In this document: positions 15,301 through 27,299 of the stretch, piece by piece | Numbering within the stretch: position 1 is the first letter of the stretch | Layout of the letters: each line of letters begins with the position of its first letter | Origin: Talpa occidentalis | Taxonomy: Eukaryota; Chordata; Mammalia; Eulipotyphla; Talpidae | Length of the DNA stretch: 64,000 nucleotides | NCBI RefSeq assembly: GCF_014898055.3 | Contig: NW_023604861.1 | Location: 85,346,399 to 85,410,398 of the forward strand | Reading direction: 5' to 3' | Position numbers and translations under genes: made by a program | Notes under the pieces: generated by a model | What the model was told of the DNA's origin: nothing | The model's input: only the letters and a program-made list of their open reading frames with translations | Database searches by the model: none

Positions 15301-18300
15301 GGTTAAGATATTTTCCCATAGCTTATAACAGGTTGGTGGAGCTGGAATTTGAAAACATATCTGTCTCCAAAATCAGCATTCTGTCCATTACTCTAGAAGT
15401 TCTCAAACTGCTCCTTAGAGACCCAATGGTTTCATATGGTGCCTCTGGGTGCCTTTAGGCACTACCACAGGACCCAGACTACCCTCCTCCAACCAGGGTA
15501 CTCTGTTCTATTCGCATAAGATATACCTGCTGCTGTAAAAAAGCTAAGACCCCTAGCTGTCCCTGCATTCCAGGTGGTCCTCTCAGTTGGTTCAGCACAG
15601 CTCTGGGGTACAGGCTAGAGTGCCTTCCATCTATGTGGCTACTGCTCATACTTGTCTGATTGCACATCCTGGCAGCAGTGCATGGATTCTCCATGCTCAG
15701 CAAGTTCACAGGTCACCTACGGCCAGATATAGGCAGCTGAGGGCAGTGGGGGCTCAGGGTCTTACCCAACGGCCGGGGTGGGGAGCAGGATGGGACTGCT
15801 CCCTGAACCTCCAGCATTCTCCAGTGATGCCCTGATGCGTCTCCCAGAGGAGCGGCCCAGAGAGCTGCTGAGTTTGGTGGCAAGCCTCTTGGGGGCTCCA
15901 GCCAGGGCCCCCTCTTCTTCCACGCAGGCCCCATATAGCTCTAGCCGCAGTTCAAAGTCCGGCCCTGCCCCGTCACTGTAGGAGTGTGGGAGGAAGAAAG
16001 GAAGATGGTCCTGGGGAAGTCCAGAGAGGCAGGAAGGGTGTGGTACAAGTACAGAACAGTTCCACAGGACGGGCCCATCTCCCTCTCCTTCTCCCCACTC
16101 CCCTGTGGCTGCTGCACCTCAGGTTTGGAGCAGAGCAGAAAAAGGAAGGAGCTACAGGAATGAGGTACTCACAAGAGCACATTGTTTTGAAAGGAGATGT
16201 CTGTGAGGGTCCTGTCCACCAGGATCATCTCTGTGTCCTGAATGTGTTCCCCTAGCTGCAAGAGCAGGAACACAGCCCAGCGGTGCAGGTCTGGGGACAA
16301 AGACTAAACTGGTCAGGACGTAGCCCCACAGGAGTCTCCAACTTCAAGGTCACGCCCTTGAATTTGTCCCAGGGTGTGGAACTCACCGCCTTTGTTCTTG
16401 AAATACTCTGTGTCCTTCCACATGAGTGGAATCCGGAGGTCTAAGGAGCATAGAGGTAGGAACAGACGTTGATACAGGGCAAGGGCTCTCTTGTGGCTGG
16501 GCAAGGGGTCCAGCAGCTGGGATAGTTGTGCTTCTTACCAGAGATGCAGACCCTGCCCCGGCAGGGGGAGCGCTCAGCAGGGGGTCCGCTGTCAGAAGGC
16601 CTGTAGGCAAATTATAATGTCCTAGACTGCACTCCCCCTTGTCCCAAGGGCTCAAGGGCACCCAGCCCCAGGTCCCAGCCAGACTGACAAAGCAGGGCTG
16701 AGGGACTGTTAAGGAGATTTGTTGATTAAACCCAGGAGGTGGCTGAGCTTGGGGACACTATAAACACATTATGACAGCTGATCATATACACAGTGCTCAG
16801 GGCTCCTCCCCATCTGAGCACCCTCCCTGTCCACCTCCCCAGACCCCTGGACAAGTGAGGCCTTGAGGGGACAGATGCCCACAGAGAGACTCCCTTTCAA
16901 GGGCTCTTCTCCGTTAAAGCCCAGGCTTAGAGGAGTTTGCAGACTTTTCTTTCAATAAGGGAGGCTGCTCATCTCTGCTCTCTCATCACTTCTTTGACAT
17001 AAAAGGGCACTGGGTCAGTCCGCAAAGCAAGTTGACCAGCTTTGATGAAAGGAAAAAATGCAAATAGGGAACATTTATGTTCCATTTGCCACAAGCCCCC
17101 ATACTTCCCTCCCCCTTAGCTTTGATTTCTCCCTTACCCTCCTGGCTAGATATGCTAAGCCTTCCCAGTGTCCCACATTCCCCAGTCCCTCACTGCAGGG
17201 CTCCAAGCACCTTGCCTTCCTCCCCTCCCTGCCCATCATGAGGAGTGACAGCTTGTGTCCCCCTCCTTGCCCTGTATCAAGTGACAGCCAGTTTATCCAA
17301 GCTAATTCATAATGCCACTAATGTAATTGGTGACTTAATAGGGCCTTAAACTAAACGATGTGATGCTGATGACAGTGTGTTTAGTTTTCAGGGTCTGGGG
17401 ATGCACCTGCAGTCACACTATCTAGGCCATGTGGGGACTCAGGCAGGGCAGAGCACATGATGGCCAACTCCTAAGAGACACAAACTCATAGGAGAAGTTG
17501 TCCTCCCACCTGCTTGCCCTCCCTTTTCTGTCTTCCCATGGGGCTTCATGGGTAAGCTGTGGACTGTTCCCAGCATCTTCTTGTGTCAGCCTTCACGGAT
17601 AAGCTGGGGGGTGGGGGGTGCACCATGCCAGTGAGGGCTGGGACTTTTCCCCTCTCAGCCTCCTGGGGTCACTCAGGCTACTCTGCTAGAAGTCAATTCT
17701 CCAATTGACCAATTCACCCAAAATAGGCAATTCCGAGAATTGACCAATTTGCCAAGCATTTTCTCGAACATTTTAGTTTTACCACAGCTTCACCTCAACC
17801 ACTTCACTGAGATTTAGCCAATCAGCAGTCCTTGTCAGTGTAGCTTATGTTTCACATTCAGAAGCTGAGCCCTTTTAGAACACACAAACTAGTTTATGTG
17901 AAGGGATAGGTTTTTCCTTAAGCAATTTGTTCATTTCCTTTATCAGTTCCTGCCTCTGATGGTGAACCCCAGAACTATGTCAGTCTGTGCTAAATTATCT
18001 TTCCAGAAACCAACCAGCCAGTCTCATCACAGGCTGGGCTTAGCAAATTAGCGCTTTTGCATTACTGCCCCTCAGACTCCCAGCAGTTCACCTGAAACAC
18101 TGGCTTTCCTGAGTCCAGCCCTAGTGACTCGCCAGTGCACTCTGGGCAGCACACCATGTGGTGAGACACCAAGGTATCTTCCGGGCCCCAGATGGGGAGG
18201 TCATCTTCAGAGTAGTCCCTACTCTGTGGACACACACGCTACCACTTACCCCAGAAGGCCTTGCCACCCCTTTGCTTACCTCCGGCCTGTCTTCTCCAGC

Positions 18301-21300
18301 ACCTGTGCCTCCTTACGCCGCTGCAGCTCACCCATGTAGCTGAGGATGCGGCTGTTGCACACCAATAGGCTCTTGGTAGCCTCCAGAGCCTGCTCACGCT
18401 GGGAGCAAGCTGCCAGCAGCTTGCAGGCCCCTTCCCTCATCCGAATCTCATGGTCTAGCTTTCTCTGCAGCTCTGTGTCCTAACCAGAGTGGGCAGAAGA
18501 ATGAGAAGGAAATGTGAGTTAGGACAGCCGAAGCACCCTCCAGTTCCCAAATGGTTGTGGCCCATGAGAAATTGACGAGAAGCTTGTTTCAAGGCAACTC
18601 AGGAGCAAGGTTAACTCAACCACAGCTACTTAAGAATAACCAGTGAAACTTCATAAAAATACAGATGCCTTCATGCATTTGGTGATGGAAATATAAATTC
18701 CCTCAGCCTCTTTTGGATGCAATTTAGAAAAATATGTAGAAACTACAAATTCACCTATCCTTTGCTTCAACAGTCTAATATCTCAGAGTTTATTCTACAG
18801 TTTCAGGTATGAACAAAGCCATATGTACAAAAATATTCACTGCAGCATTGTTCTAAACACCAAGATTTAAAGTCTTTTAGTCTGCATTGGTTCAATAAGC
18901 TATAGCACATCTATAGTGTAGTACATTGTAGACTTTAAAGAGTGAGGTATGCAGATATGAAACAATCTTCAAAACATATGAAGTGAGAAAAGCAGAACAG
19001 TACTATGGCATGCGACCACTTGTGTCTGACATGTACATGCATATACAACACAGAGATTCATAAAACAGTAGTGGTTACAGTCAGAAATGGAAAGTAGATT
19101 TATGATACTTGATATATACCTTCCTTTACTATGTACTATTGAAAATTATCTTTCCTTAAAAAAAAAACTTCTGAGTTAAAAAAAAATTACCAAAGGGCCT
19201 CCCTGGTGGCGCAGGGGTTAAAGTCTCAATGCTATCAAGCTGTCGCCAGCCACTGCAGCATAAGTTCAATCCCTGGCCAGGGTGCTGACCCACATGGTAC
19301 AGCAGACCTCTCCTGTCTCGCCCACTGCTCCCCTCAGCAGTGTATTTCAGTGTATCCACCTGTTCTGCTCCCCACTCTGTTTCTGGTGAATCCTCTCACC
19401 CCCTGCACCTCTGGCCTGTACCCCTGCCCTTGTATGCATAAATAAATAAAAAATTAAAATCTTTTTAAAAAATGATCAGGCCCCAAATCAGACTTGAATG
19501 CATTTTATTTTAATTCCCCAAGTGATTCTGAAGTGCAGCCAGGACTGAGGACCACCAACTAAAAGGAATGAAAACATAATAAAAGTCATCATGGGCTACC
19601 CCAAAGATTCAAGTGATGAGGAGGGGACATCTTGAGTAAGGGATAAGTAGAGAAGGGACATACCACCTGAAGAGTTCACCCCACACTGCACAAAACCCTG
19701 AACACCCCCCAAATTAGTGATTCAATACCTGCTAACCCTCTGAGCTTAAGAGGTGAGGAGAAAGGCAAGAAACGTGGATGGAAAGGCAGGTAAGTAGGAG
19801 GTCAGGAGTAAGGGGCTGAGCAGACTGTGCATAAGGGCCAAGGGGAGGCAGTGGAAGAGGCCCCAATATTCTCAGGAACATTCATTCAGAAAGAAGGCCT
19901 AGAGGTTTTGGCACAGAGACAAGAGCACCAGTTTGACAAGATAAGTCTGTCCTACCAGTCTTGAGACACTGGGAAGAAACATTTTTAAAGCCCCGGGCAT
20001 TTTACTCAACCTCACCAGGACTCAGTTTCTCCATCTACAAAATGAGGATGGAAAAAGTCCCTATTTCCTAGGGTTATGGGTGTTCAGCAAGACAGCAGTA
20101 TAAAACATTTAGCACAACATCCAGCACGTGGTAAGCACAAGTGGTAGGGGTGCTTATTTTAATGATGTTACTTTGCCCAACAAACACTGGACCATCTCTA
20201 TGCTGGCCAAGGCTCTACATTTAAAATCCTGCTGGGAGGTGAGAGATGCAGACATTAATGGCTGCTCTCTAAGTGCAATGTCATGGCATAAACATACAGA
20301 AAACAGACGTTGTTCGTTTCTGGCCGAGGTGATGGGGAAGACTTCAGAGAGAAGGTGGAAGACGAGCATCATTACAGTGTACAGAGCAGTTCAAGAGAGA
20401 AGCCAAGTGGAGCCACTAAGTTGGAAGACAGGAGTGAATGTGACCACCCAAAACTTGTCTTCTTCACATCAGCTCTCTTCTGCAGCCTGTCCTTGCTTCT
20501 GTCCTTGGTGGCTCTAGCCTTCAAGTCTCTAAGACCTGAACACCCCAAATTCCTGCTTCCAGAAGCTTGTCCAACCTTCCTGCAGATTCTTGCTTCACCA
20601 TCTATTTTCTCATTCATTACCCCTCACCCCAGCTCTATCCACCTGCTTCCGTTCCTGACCTTTCAGAAATATGCCAAACCAGTTCCAATACTACCTCTAC
20701 CAAGAAGCCCTCCTAGACTACAGCCCTCCCTTCTGCGTACACCTGTCTCTGCATCAGTGTCCCACCTGTACCAAGCTTAGCCACTTGCCAACCTTCATCC
20801 CATCCTACCTCCAACTTCTACCACAAACATCCCTAAATGAGTGAGGAGGGGGACAGAAAGGGGTCCTCAAGCCCCTCCTGCCCACCCTCTTAGTCCCGCC
20901 CCAGCACTCACGGATCCTTCCCTCTCCCTGTCCATTGCACGAGTGGCACCGATGCAGGTGGCGAGCCAGCCGGGTCTGGGGTGCCTTCTGCTCGCGCAGC
21001 CGCAGCCGCCCCCGCCCGCGGCGCTCCAGGCGGGCGTCGGTGACATCAGCTCCCAACTGCCGCGAGAGCAACCAAGGGGTTCCCGGGTGCGGACGACGGC
21101 CCCTCTGTGCGCCCGGCCAGATGAGGCGCTGGACTCTGGAGGCGCGACCACCGACACCCGGCAGCGGCGGGGCGGTGCCCCGGGACCCCAGAGTCCGGGA
21201 AAGGAAAAAGGCTCCTGGTCTTGGAGCTGTGCTTGACTTCAGGAGGCGAGGAGGCCCCTCCGGCGTTGTGCTTGCCCCTCAGAGTGACCTCTCGGGAAGG

Positions 21301-24300
21301 GGATAACTGGACTAACTGGGGCAGTAGAGAAGTCGCTGGCCATGGAGAAAGCCCTGAAAGCGTAGGAATGCCGACCAGAAGCCCGACCCCCCCACCCCCC
21401 CACACACACACACACTCGGATTCCACCCCCACTGCAGGGCCTTCTGGCAAGAATCCAATCTCCCATGACCCCACAACAAGGACCACTCTAGAGAACCCCA
21501 CTCCTGCCCTGCAGAGTGGGCAGAGCAGCTTTGAAATCCTGTAGCAGGCTCCAAATCACCATACCTTGCCCCATCTCCCCACTCCAGAGATAATTCCTTG
21601 TTGCCTCTTAACCCACACACCCCCTCTCCCCAGGCAGGCAGCAATTTCACCATGCTCTCCTGGGAAAGAGCCCAGAACTGGATGTCAGCCAGACCTGGGT
21701 CAGGGCTCAGGGGGCTGAAGGAGGATGAGTCACGGGCAGATGCTGCAGCACACATTAGGCGCTCTGTGGACATCCTTTCCCATCCCTCTCCTTCTCTTCT
21801 GTCCCTGACTTCCTGCTCTGCCTGTCATCACCCCTGTCCCTTCGGAATCTCCCCAGGGCTAAGTTCAAATCGTGGCTTAAAAGCTTAACTCGCTGTGAGA
21901 ATTTAACCTCTGGAGCCTCAGTTTGTAAACCAGGGAATATTTCATCTCCTTCATAGCTTAGTTTGAGGATCAGTGGGAAAGTCTAACCTCAACTTGGGTT
22001 CAGCACAAATTTAAAAACAACCTTTCTCATTCTTACCTCCCATTTACTTGCAGCTTAAGTCACCTTCTCCAGAAAGGCTTTCAGATTTATTCTTCCATGA
22101 CTACCACTCTTGCCAATCTCTGAAACATCAATGTCTCCCTTTTGGGGGGAAGAGGAATTGCTGAACAGCACCCTCATGGCTGAAGCACAGGCAACCAAAG
22201 TGAAATCTAAGCCCCCACCTGTACTACAGAACTTGGGCACGCTTCCCATGAAGGAAAAATTACATGGAGGGAAGGTGCTTAATTTAAACATGTAAGTAAC
22301 TAGACCGGCTCTATACAATAAAATCTTCTGCAGTGATAGGAATGTCCAGGGGTCCTCTAGCACTTGACACACAGCTACAGCAACTACGGTACAATATTTT
22401 TTAAATTTTATTTCACTTTAATTTCCTAAAATTTGAATTTTTTAAAAAAGATTTACTTATTTATGCATACAAGTACTGGGGTACAGGCCAGAGGTGTGGG
22501 GGGGGGGTGAAAGGATTTACCAGAGAGAGTGGGGAACAGAACAGGCAGATTGACTGACATACACTGCTGAGGGGGAACAGTAGGCGAGTCAGGAAAGGTC
22601 TGCTGAGCCATGTGGGTCACCTCCCCTGGGGATCAGTGGCTGCAGGTAGCTTCACAGTGCTGTGTCTTAATCCCTTGCACCACCAGGGAGGCCCCCCTAA
22701 AATTTGAATTTAAATAGTCACCTGTAACTATTAACATGGATGGAGAGGATTATGGATGGCAAATGGATTTTATCTCATGGGCCAACACTGGGTAATCTGT
22801 AGTGTTGGAGCCCCACTGGCTCATTGGGTACTTTTCTACACATTCGATAAAGGTGACCCTCTCCAGGCAAATAGCTAGATAAAAACAGCTCCTCTTGACG
22901 CAGCCCCAAAAGAGGCCAGGACTCCTGCCTTTGCTCAGCACCTTTGCGAAGGTCACAAAATGCACAATTTATGCCAAGGTTGTGCTGGAAAAGATTCTGA
23001 GGCCACATCTGGACTTGTTGGTGAAGAGTGCCACAGTTGACTAGTAATGTCTACTATGACCCAGGGAGGTGTGGCGGTCTAAGGGCCGCAGAACATGTGC
23101 AATAAATTGCCACTCCTGATCTGAACGTGTTACACTCCTGCCTTTGACCTCTCTCAACAGCAACCCCCTGCAAGGTCCAGGCAGTCATTTCCACAGCTAT
23201 ATTCATCTTCCCCACCTCAGCAAATGACCACAACACCCACACACCTGGAAATCATCTTGGAGTCCTCACTTTGCCTTAACCCCCATGTCCCATCTGTCAG
23301 CAACCGGCCAGATGTACCACCATCATTTGAAATTCAGCCCCTTCTCTGTCTCAACCATGAGCATTTTAACCACATAGCCAGGTTCACTCTCTTAATGCTG
23401 TAACAGCCTCCTATCTCTCCCATCTAGTGGCCCTAGATGGGCCACTCTCCCATGCTACCTCTCATGCCAACCCTCTTCGCTCCCACCCCCCAGCCTGCCT
23501 AGCCTGTTCTCCACAACATTCATCATTTAAAAACATGGTGAGGGCCTCCCTGGTGGCGCAAGGGGTTAAGATGCAACCTATGAAGCTCTCCGCAGCCACT
23601 GCAGCACAAGTTCGATCCCTGGCCAGGGAGCTACCCACATGGCGCAGCAGACCTCGCCTGACTTACCCGCTGCTCCCTGCAGCAGTGTATATCAGTCAGT
23701 CTGCCTGTTCTGTTCCCTACTCTGTCTCTGGTGAATCCCCTCACTCCCCACACCTCTGGCCTGTAGCCCAGTTCTTGTATGTATAAACAAATAAATAAAT
23801 TTTTTAAAAGAATAAACAAATTAACAACTCTACCATTTCCAGGGCCAGTAGAAGATTTCCATTCTGCCCCAGAATCCCCTTTCCTTTCTCCAGTAAGTTC
23901 ATACCCTTCCTGCAAACCTCTCTCACATCGACCTCCTCTCTTCTTTCCATCCCTTGCAGGAGCCCTCTGTTACAGAACACATAGACACACCCACCCCAGA
24001 GCTTCCATATATAGGTATAAAGACCCTGTCACCAATATGATGCTCTGATTGGCAGCACTGAGCCTGGGTCCACACACAGCACCCAATGCAAGGCATTCAG
24101 AACCACACATCCCTCTCCCCACTTGGAGCATGCCCTCCCCCCTCAACCCCAGCTGGGAAGGGTAAGACAGAGGCAGGACTGGGACACATGCAAACGAGCT
24201 GATGTCCAGGGGTGGGGGGCGTTACCTCCAGGCTGAGCGCCATCTGCCGAATGTAGAGCATATTCAGGTCCTCCAGGATGTGCAATCTGTCCTGCATCTC

Positions 24301-26422
24301 TGTGCCCCCTAATGCCCCTTCCCTTGTTGAGCCCTCCAGAGGGGATGGGGGCGGGCAAGCTCTACTGTGCCCCACAATTCCTCCTCCCACTGCTCCCCTG
24401 GTCTTGAAAGAAGTGGGCAGTTCTGGAGCAGAGGCAGCCCTTGTCTCTGCACTGGTGGTAGACCCCTCTGGCTGCACACTTTCTTGCCTACCGCTGTTCC
24501 AGGACCCTGCTGGGAGGCAGACCAGGCAAGAAAAGAGAGCGAGGTGAGGATGAGCCCAGCTCCAGGAAGGGAGGCCTGCTGCCGAGGGGACTTTGGGCAC
24601 AGAGTGTCCAGTCTTGCTTTGGTGGCAGCTGTTCTCCCAGCTGTGGAAGAAAAAGGCCCTTTCATTCCGATTCTGGTCCCTCCCCAGCCCCCGCCCACAT
24701 CCCTGGCGGAGTGGACAGAGAATCTGTGTGCCAGTATAGCGTGAGGGGCAGGCACAGCTGGAAGGGGGCAGGGAGGGGACGCCTCATGCAGGTTCCAGAG
24801 AGTCTTGGGGTTTGTCCTGAGGCTGAAGTTTTCTGAGAGGGGTTCTGGCTTAGTTGGAAGAAGAGGGATTGAGGCGAGGTCTTGAAGGGAGAGTGAACCC
24901 TTCAGGAAGTGGGACAAAGGGGCAAATGAGGTCCAATCCCCAGAGCCACCTCTTCCAACTTGGAGCCCCCATCCAGCCCGCCCCGCCCTGGACTCACAAT
25001 TACCTCGTTTTTTCCAGTGGCAGGGAGGAGAGGGAGGGAGAAGGCAGGGGTGTGCCTGTCTGCTGCTGCCCCCGCTCCCCTCTGCGGGCCCCTTCCCTTC
25101 CAGACAGGAAACCAGCCCCGATTCCCAGCCAGCTGCAGCTTTGCCTATCCCCTCCAGCCCAGGCTCACGAGTCACACTCCCCTCGGTCGCCGGCCGGGTC
25201 CTGCAGCTCCGCCCCGCTTCACCCGCGGGCCCCGGGGGCAGGGCTTATCCCGGGGGCCGCCCCCGCTCGCAGGCGCCTCCTCCTGGTCTCCCGGCCTCGC
25301 CCCTCTCTCCCCTAGCCTGGGTCCCACGCAGAGTTGTGGTGCGGGACCCGAAAAAGTCCACTCCTCCAAGGCCCGCTAGCTTCTGAGTCAGTGCAGGCCC
25401 GGGGCGCCGGGACGCGGGAGAGAAAGGGCCTTTGTTCTGCCCAGCTTGGGGGGAAAGGGCAGAAGCCAGGCCTGGAATCCCGGCCGGGAGGGAGCCGGGG
25501 GAGGGAGGAAGGCCCCCTCACTTAACCCTTTACAGACCCAGAGGGAAGGGGAAGTGCCCTTGGGGACAACCCTCCGCTGCGGCTACTCAATCTCTCAGCC
25601 CCACAACTTTCAGCGCCTCCCAAGCCTCTTTAGGGAGTTACAGGTGGGGCTCGGCCCGCGCCGCGTGGGGTCGTCAGATGGGAGGCAGGACCCCTCTCAG
25701 GCCCTCGGGGAGGAGGCTGATAGTGCAGGTGGGAGGAATAACCCCACTTCGTTCAAAGGGCGCGCCCATACACACACCACCCCAGTCCTCCCTCGGGGCC
25801 ACAGGAGCGCAGCAGGTGGCGAGGCTTCAGCCTAGGTAGGGCGCAACCTGCCCTAGCAGCCGGGATTGCTGGTGGAGTCTGACCGAGAAGGCTGAGACAG
25901 CTGTGGGACGGGCCCGGCCGCCGGAAAGGGCTCGGCGCCCAGGGCGAGAGTCCGAGCTCTCCGCTGGAGCCCGCCTACCTGCCCACCATCCTTTGCCAGG
26001 AGTGGCCGGGAAGGGGCCGGCGTCCAGGCATATTTTTGGAATAGGGCCTGAGGCCCCTTCAATTGAGGCCAACCCGGGGTTGTTCCAGGCGGAGGCAAAC
26101 CATCCCGACCGGGCCGGGGAGCGGCTGGGGTGGCACGGGTCCGATCAACGCGCAGCCGGTCGGCGTCTTACTTTTTAAGTCCACCACAACCGGTTCCTAC
26201 CCGGGCCGCGGCGTCTCCGCCCCTCGGCGTGCGCAGGGCGGGGGCGGGAGGCCCGGGCGACCCGGGCAGCAGGAGCCCGGGCAGGGGGAGGCAGAGACGC
26301 GGGACACGCACCTCGGGCTGGTCGCAGAAGAGGCTGAGTCGGAAGCGGCCGCGTTTGAACTCCATCTCCAGGGCCGAGCCCCTGGCCACGGTGACCCGGC
26401 TCCGGTGGTTTCGCGCGAACAT
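12333..26422 (-). CDS. RTKN: Rhotekin, Rho-GTPase effector scaffold
   Basis: Twelve coding exons on the minus strand (long isoform): 26312-26422, 18280-18479, 16539-16600, 16387-16440, 16173-16290, 15766-15975, 14931-15025, 14720-14826, 14365-14493, 13547-13715, 13254-13358 and 12333-12667. They total 1695 nt, or 564 aa, against about 563 in human. Exon 1 gives MFARNHRSRVTVARG. Exon 2 (from residue 38, DTELQRKLDHEIRMREGA) is the HR1 Rho-binding coiled coil, followed by the anillin-homology region (DLRIPLMWKDTEYFKN; HIQDTEMILVDRTLTDI). A PH domain begins near residue 320 (VHGVLKGTNLFCY, ending at QSWMEALWQLFF). The proline-rich tail ends QSPV, a class I PDZ-binding terminus known in this family. 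Rhotekin binds GTP-Rho and restrains its GTPase activity at septin and actin sites. Two more first exons splice in phase to exon 2 (separate entries). Confidence 0.96.
13788..13997 (+). mobile_element. tRNA-derived T+ SINE, 5'-truncated
   Basis: Begins near the B box (cttgatccccggcc) and runs to ATAAATAAATC plus poly-A. The A-box head is missing. It sits about 70 bp upstream (in gene direction) of an RTKN PH-domain exon, so its antisense sequence is close to a splice acceptor. Confidence 0.85.
15163..15395 (-). repeat. MIR SINE
   Basis: Antisense MIR in an RTKN intron: 'catttattgagttcctgctg', 'acaaccctgtcaggttggtgg', 'agcttgaggcttagagaggttaag' and a trailing 'ctggaatttg'. The full reverse-complement layout is present. 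Confidence 0.8.
16680..18270. other. RTKN intron, non-repetitive, candidate regulatory DNA
   Basis: A 1.6-kb intron section with no young SINE. It holds homeodomain-like TAAT cores near 17320-17360 (taatgtaattggtgacttaat) and the repeated AATTGACCAATT motif at 17703-17749 (see findings). No coding frame fits. Conservation cannot be judged from one genome. Confidence 0.4.
18640..19140 (+). repeat. Old L1 fragment (ORF2 end / 3' region)
   Basis: Decayed copy of the L1 pattern 'ttcactgcagcattgttc' ... 'ggttcaataagctatagcacatc' ... 'gaaaagcagaacagtactatgg' ... 'cgaccacttgtgt'. Many stops and indels show great age. It lies in the RTKN intron between exons 1 and 2. Confidence 0.75.
19195..19472 (+). 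mobile_element. tRNA-derived T+ SINE (Rhin-like)
   Basis: Full-length sense copy in the RTKN intron. The head is gggcctccctggtggcgca, the B box is slightly changed (GTTCAATCC), and the tail is ATAAATAAATAAA. Confidence 0.9.
20005..20150 (+). repeat. MIR SINE fragment
   Basis: Contains 'ggactcagtttctccatctac', 'aaatgaggatgg', 'cctagggttatgggtg' and 'ccagcacgtggtaagcac', the MIR core-to-end order in the sense direction. Confidence 0.75.
20912..21046 (-). CDS. RTKN: Candidate alternative first coding exon of RTKN (CpG-island promoter)
   Basis: On the minus strand a frame ends MDREREGS at a consensus donor (GTGAGTGCT) directly left of 20912, in phase 0, so it would splice in frame to RTKN exon 2 (DTELQ). 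Two in-frame ATGs are present: one at 20933-20935 giving 8 isoform-specific residues, and one at 21044-21046 giving 45. The exon sits in a local CpG-rich island (about 20930-21200) inside an otherwise ordinary intron, which fits an internal promoter. I infer the exon from phase, donor and island; no transcript was seen. Confidence 0.55.
21890..21990 (+). repeat. MIR SINE fragment
   Basis: Sense fragment with 'gagaatttaacctctggagcc' and 'tcagtttgtaaaccagggaat', the middle of the MIR core, in an RTKN intron. Confidence 0.55.
22441..22695 (-). mobile_element. tRNA-derived T+ SINE (Rhin-like)
   Basis: Antisense copy in the RTKN intron, bounded by a perfect 16-bp target-site duplication cctaaaatttgaattt at 22425-22440 and 22696-22711. 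Confidence 0.92.
23542..23808 (+). mobile_element. tRNA-derived T+ SINE (Rhin-like)
   Basis: Full sense copy in the RTKN intron with a perfect B box (GTTCGATCC). The AATAAATAAAT tail ends in TTTTTT followed by an A-rich stretch. Confidence 0.9.
24226..24297 (-). CDS. RTKN: Alternative first coding exon of RTKN (short isoform start)
   Basis: Minus-strand exon of 24 codons starting MQDRLHILEDLNMLYIRQMA and ending SLE at a GTAAC donor, phase 0 into exon 2. I recognise this N-terminus from a known rhotekin isoform, so alternative promoter use appears conserved here. It replaces the 37 residues of the long first exon and leaves the HR1 domain intact. Its ATG is at 24295-24297. Confidence 0.85.
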
Positions 26423-27000
26423 GCTGGAGGCTCCGCGCTGTGCCCGTGCTGTGTGCTCCGCGCCCCACCGGGCTCTTCGGTCTGCTCGGCTTCTGTCCTT
26501 CGACGATCCCCCGCCTGTCCGACCGGGAATCTCCCGCTGCTCGGTTCCCAAACCCCGCCTCCCGAGACGACACCTGGGCCGGGCAGGGCGCGGCACCCTG
26601 CTCCTCCACCCCCGCCAACGGCCCAGCTGGCCCAGCCAGTCCTCGGGGCGCCAAGCACCCCTGGCCGACAGCCCGACGGCCAGCGCACCCTACACCTCCG
26701 GAGGACTGAGGGGGCGCGCCGTCCCTTCCGGGCTGGGCCCCAAGCACCTCACCTGAACAAGGGGTGGCCCCAGAGAAGCCCCACCCCCCGACCGCCCCAC
26801 CTGGCAAGTTCGACTACCTGGGCGCGGAAAATCCCGGGGCCAGGGGAACGCGTCTCCGCACACAGTGGCTCTAGCCGGGCCTTTCGGACCGCGCCCAACC
26901 TCATCGCCTGGCAGCTTCGGACTATTTCAACTTCCTACAGTCCCGAATGTCTGTGCTTCATGCCCCGTCTTCCCTAGGCTCCATTCCACGGGGACCCGCC
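26150..27000. promoter_or_regulatory. CpG-island promoter of long RTKN isoform
   Basis: GC-rich, CpG-dense sequence surrounds and precedes the exon encoding MFARNHRSRV. Long apparent frames on both strands here are a GC effect. No TATA box stands out. Confidence 0.65.
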
Positions 27001-27057
27001 CATCCCGAGTGGCCACAATTCTTGGGGCAGTGCTTTAGCACTTCTTGGAACCGGGTT

Positions 27058-27245
27058 CTGTCGCTTACTAACCGCGGGTCCTTGGTTCCGCCATTAACTT
27101 TGCGAGCTTCAGTTTTCTCCTCTGCTTAATGGGGAACAGTCATTTTCCCCACTCCTCAGGTTGCTGTGAGGATTACAGCCGAGAAGGAATGTAAAATACC
27201 CAGCATAGTGCCTGGCACAAGACAAGTGCCCCGCAAGTGACGCTA
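27058..27245 (+). repeat. MIR SINE
   Basis: Sense MIR just outside the RTKN CpG island: 'ttcagttttctcctctgctt', 'caggttgctgtgaggattac' and 'cagcatagtgcctggcac'. Confidence 0.8.
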
Positions 27246-27299
27246 CGGAGAAAAGGAGCAGGCGCCGCATTTTTTTTTGCCCTTGGATAGGGCGCCAGG

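Noticed and set aside
20128..20517. Plus-strand frame of 129 codons in the RTKN intron
   Set aside because: It begins within a MIR fragment, has no homology I recognise and no splice partners.
24309..25175. Open frame of 288 codons on the minus strand near the short RTKN first exon
   Set aside because: Low-complexity composition, no recognised motif, and it does not connect in phase to the RTKN exon 2 acceptor.
26063..26977. Long open frame (304 codons) on the plus strand over the RTKN CpG island
   Set aside because: It overlaps RTKN exon 1 antisense, is proline/arginine-rich as expected from GC-rich DNA, and has no domain or splice support.
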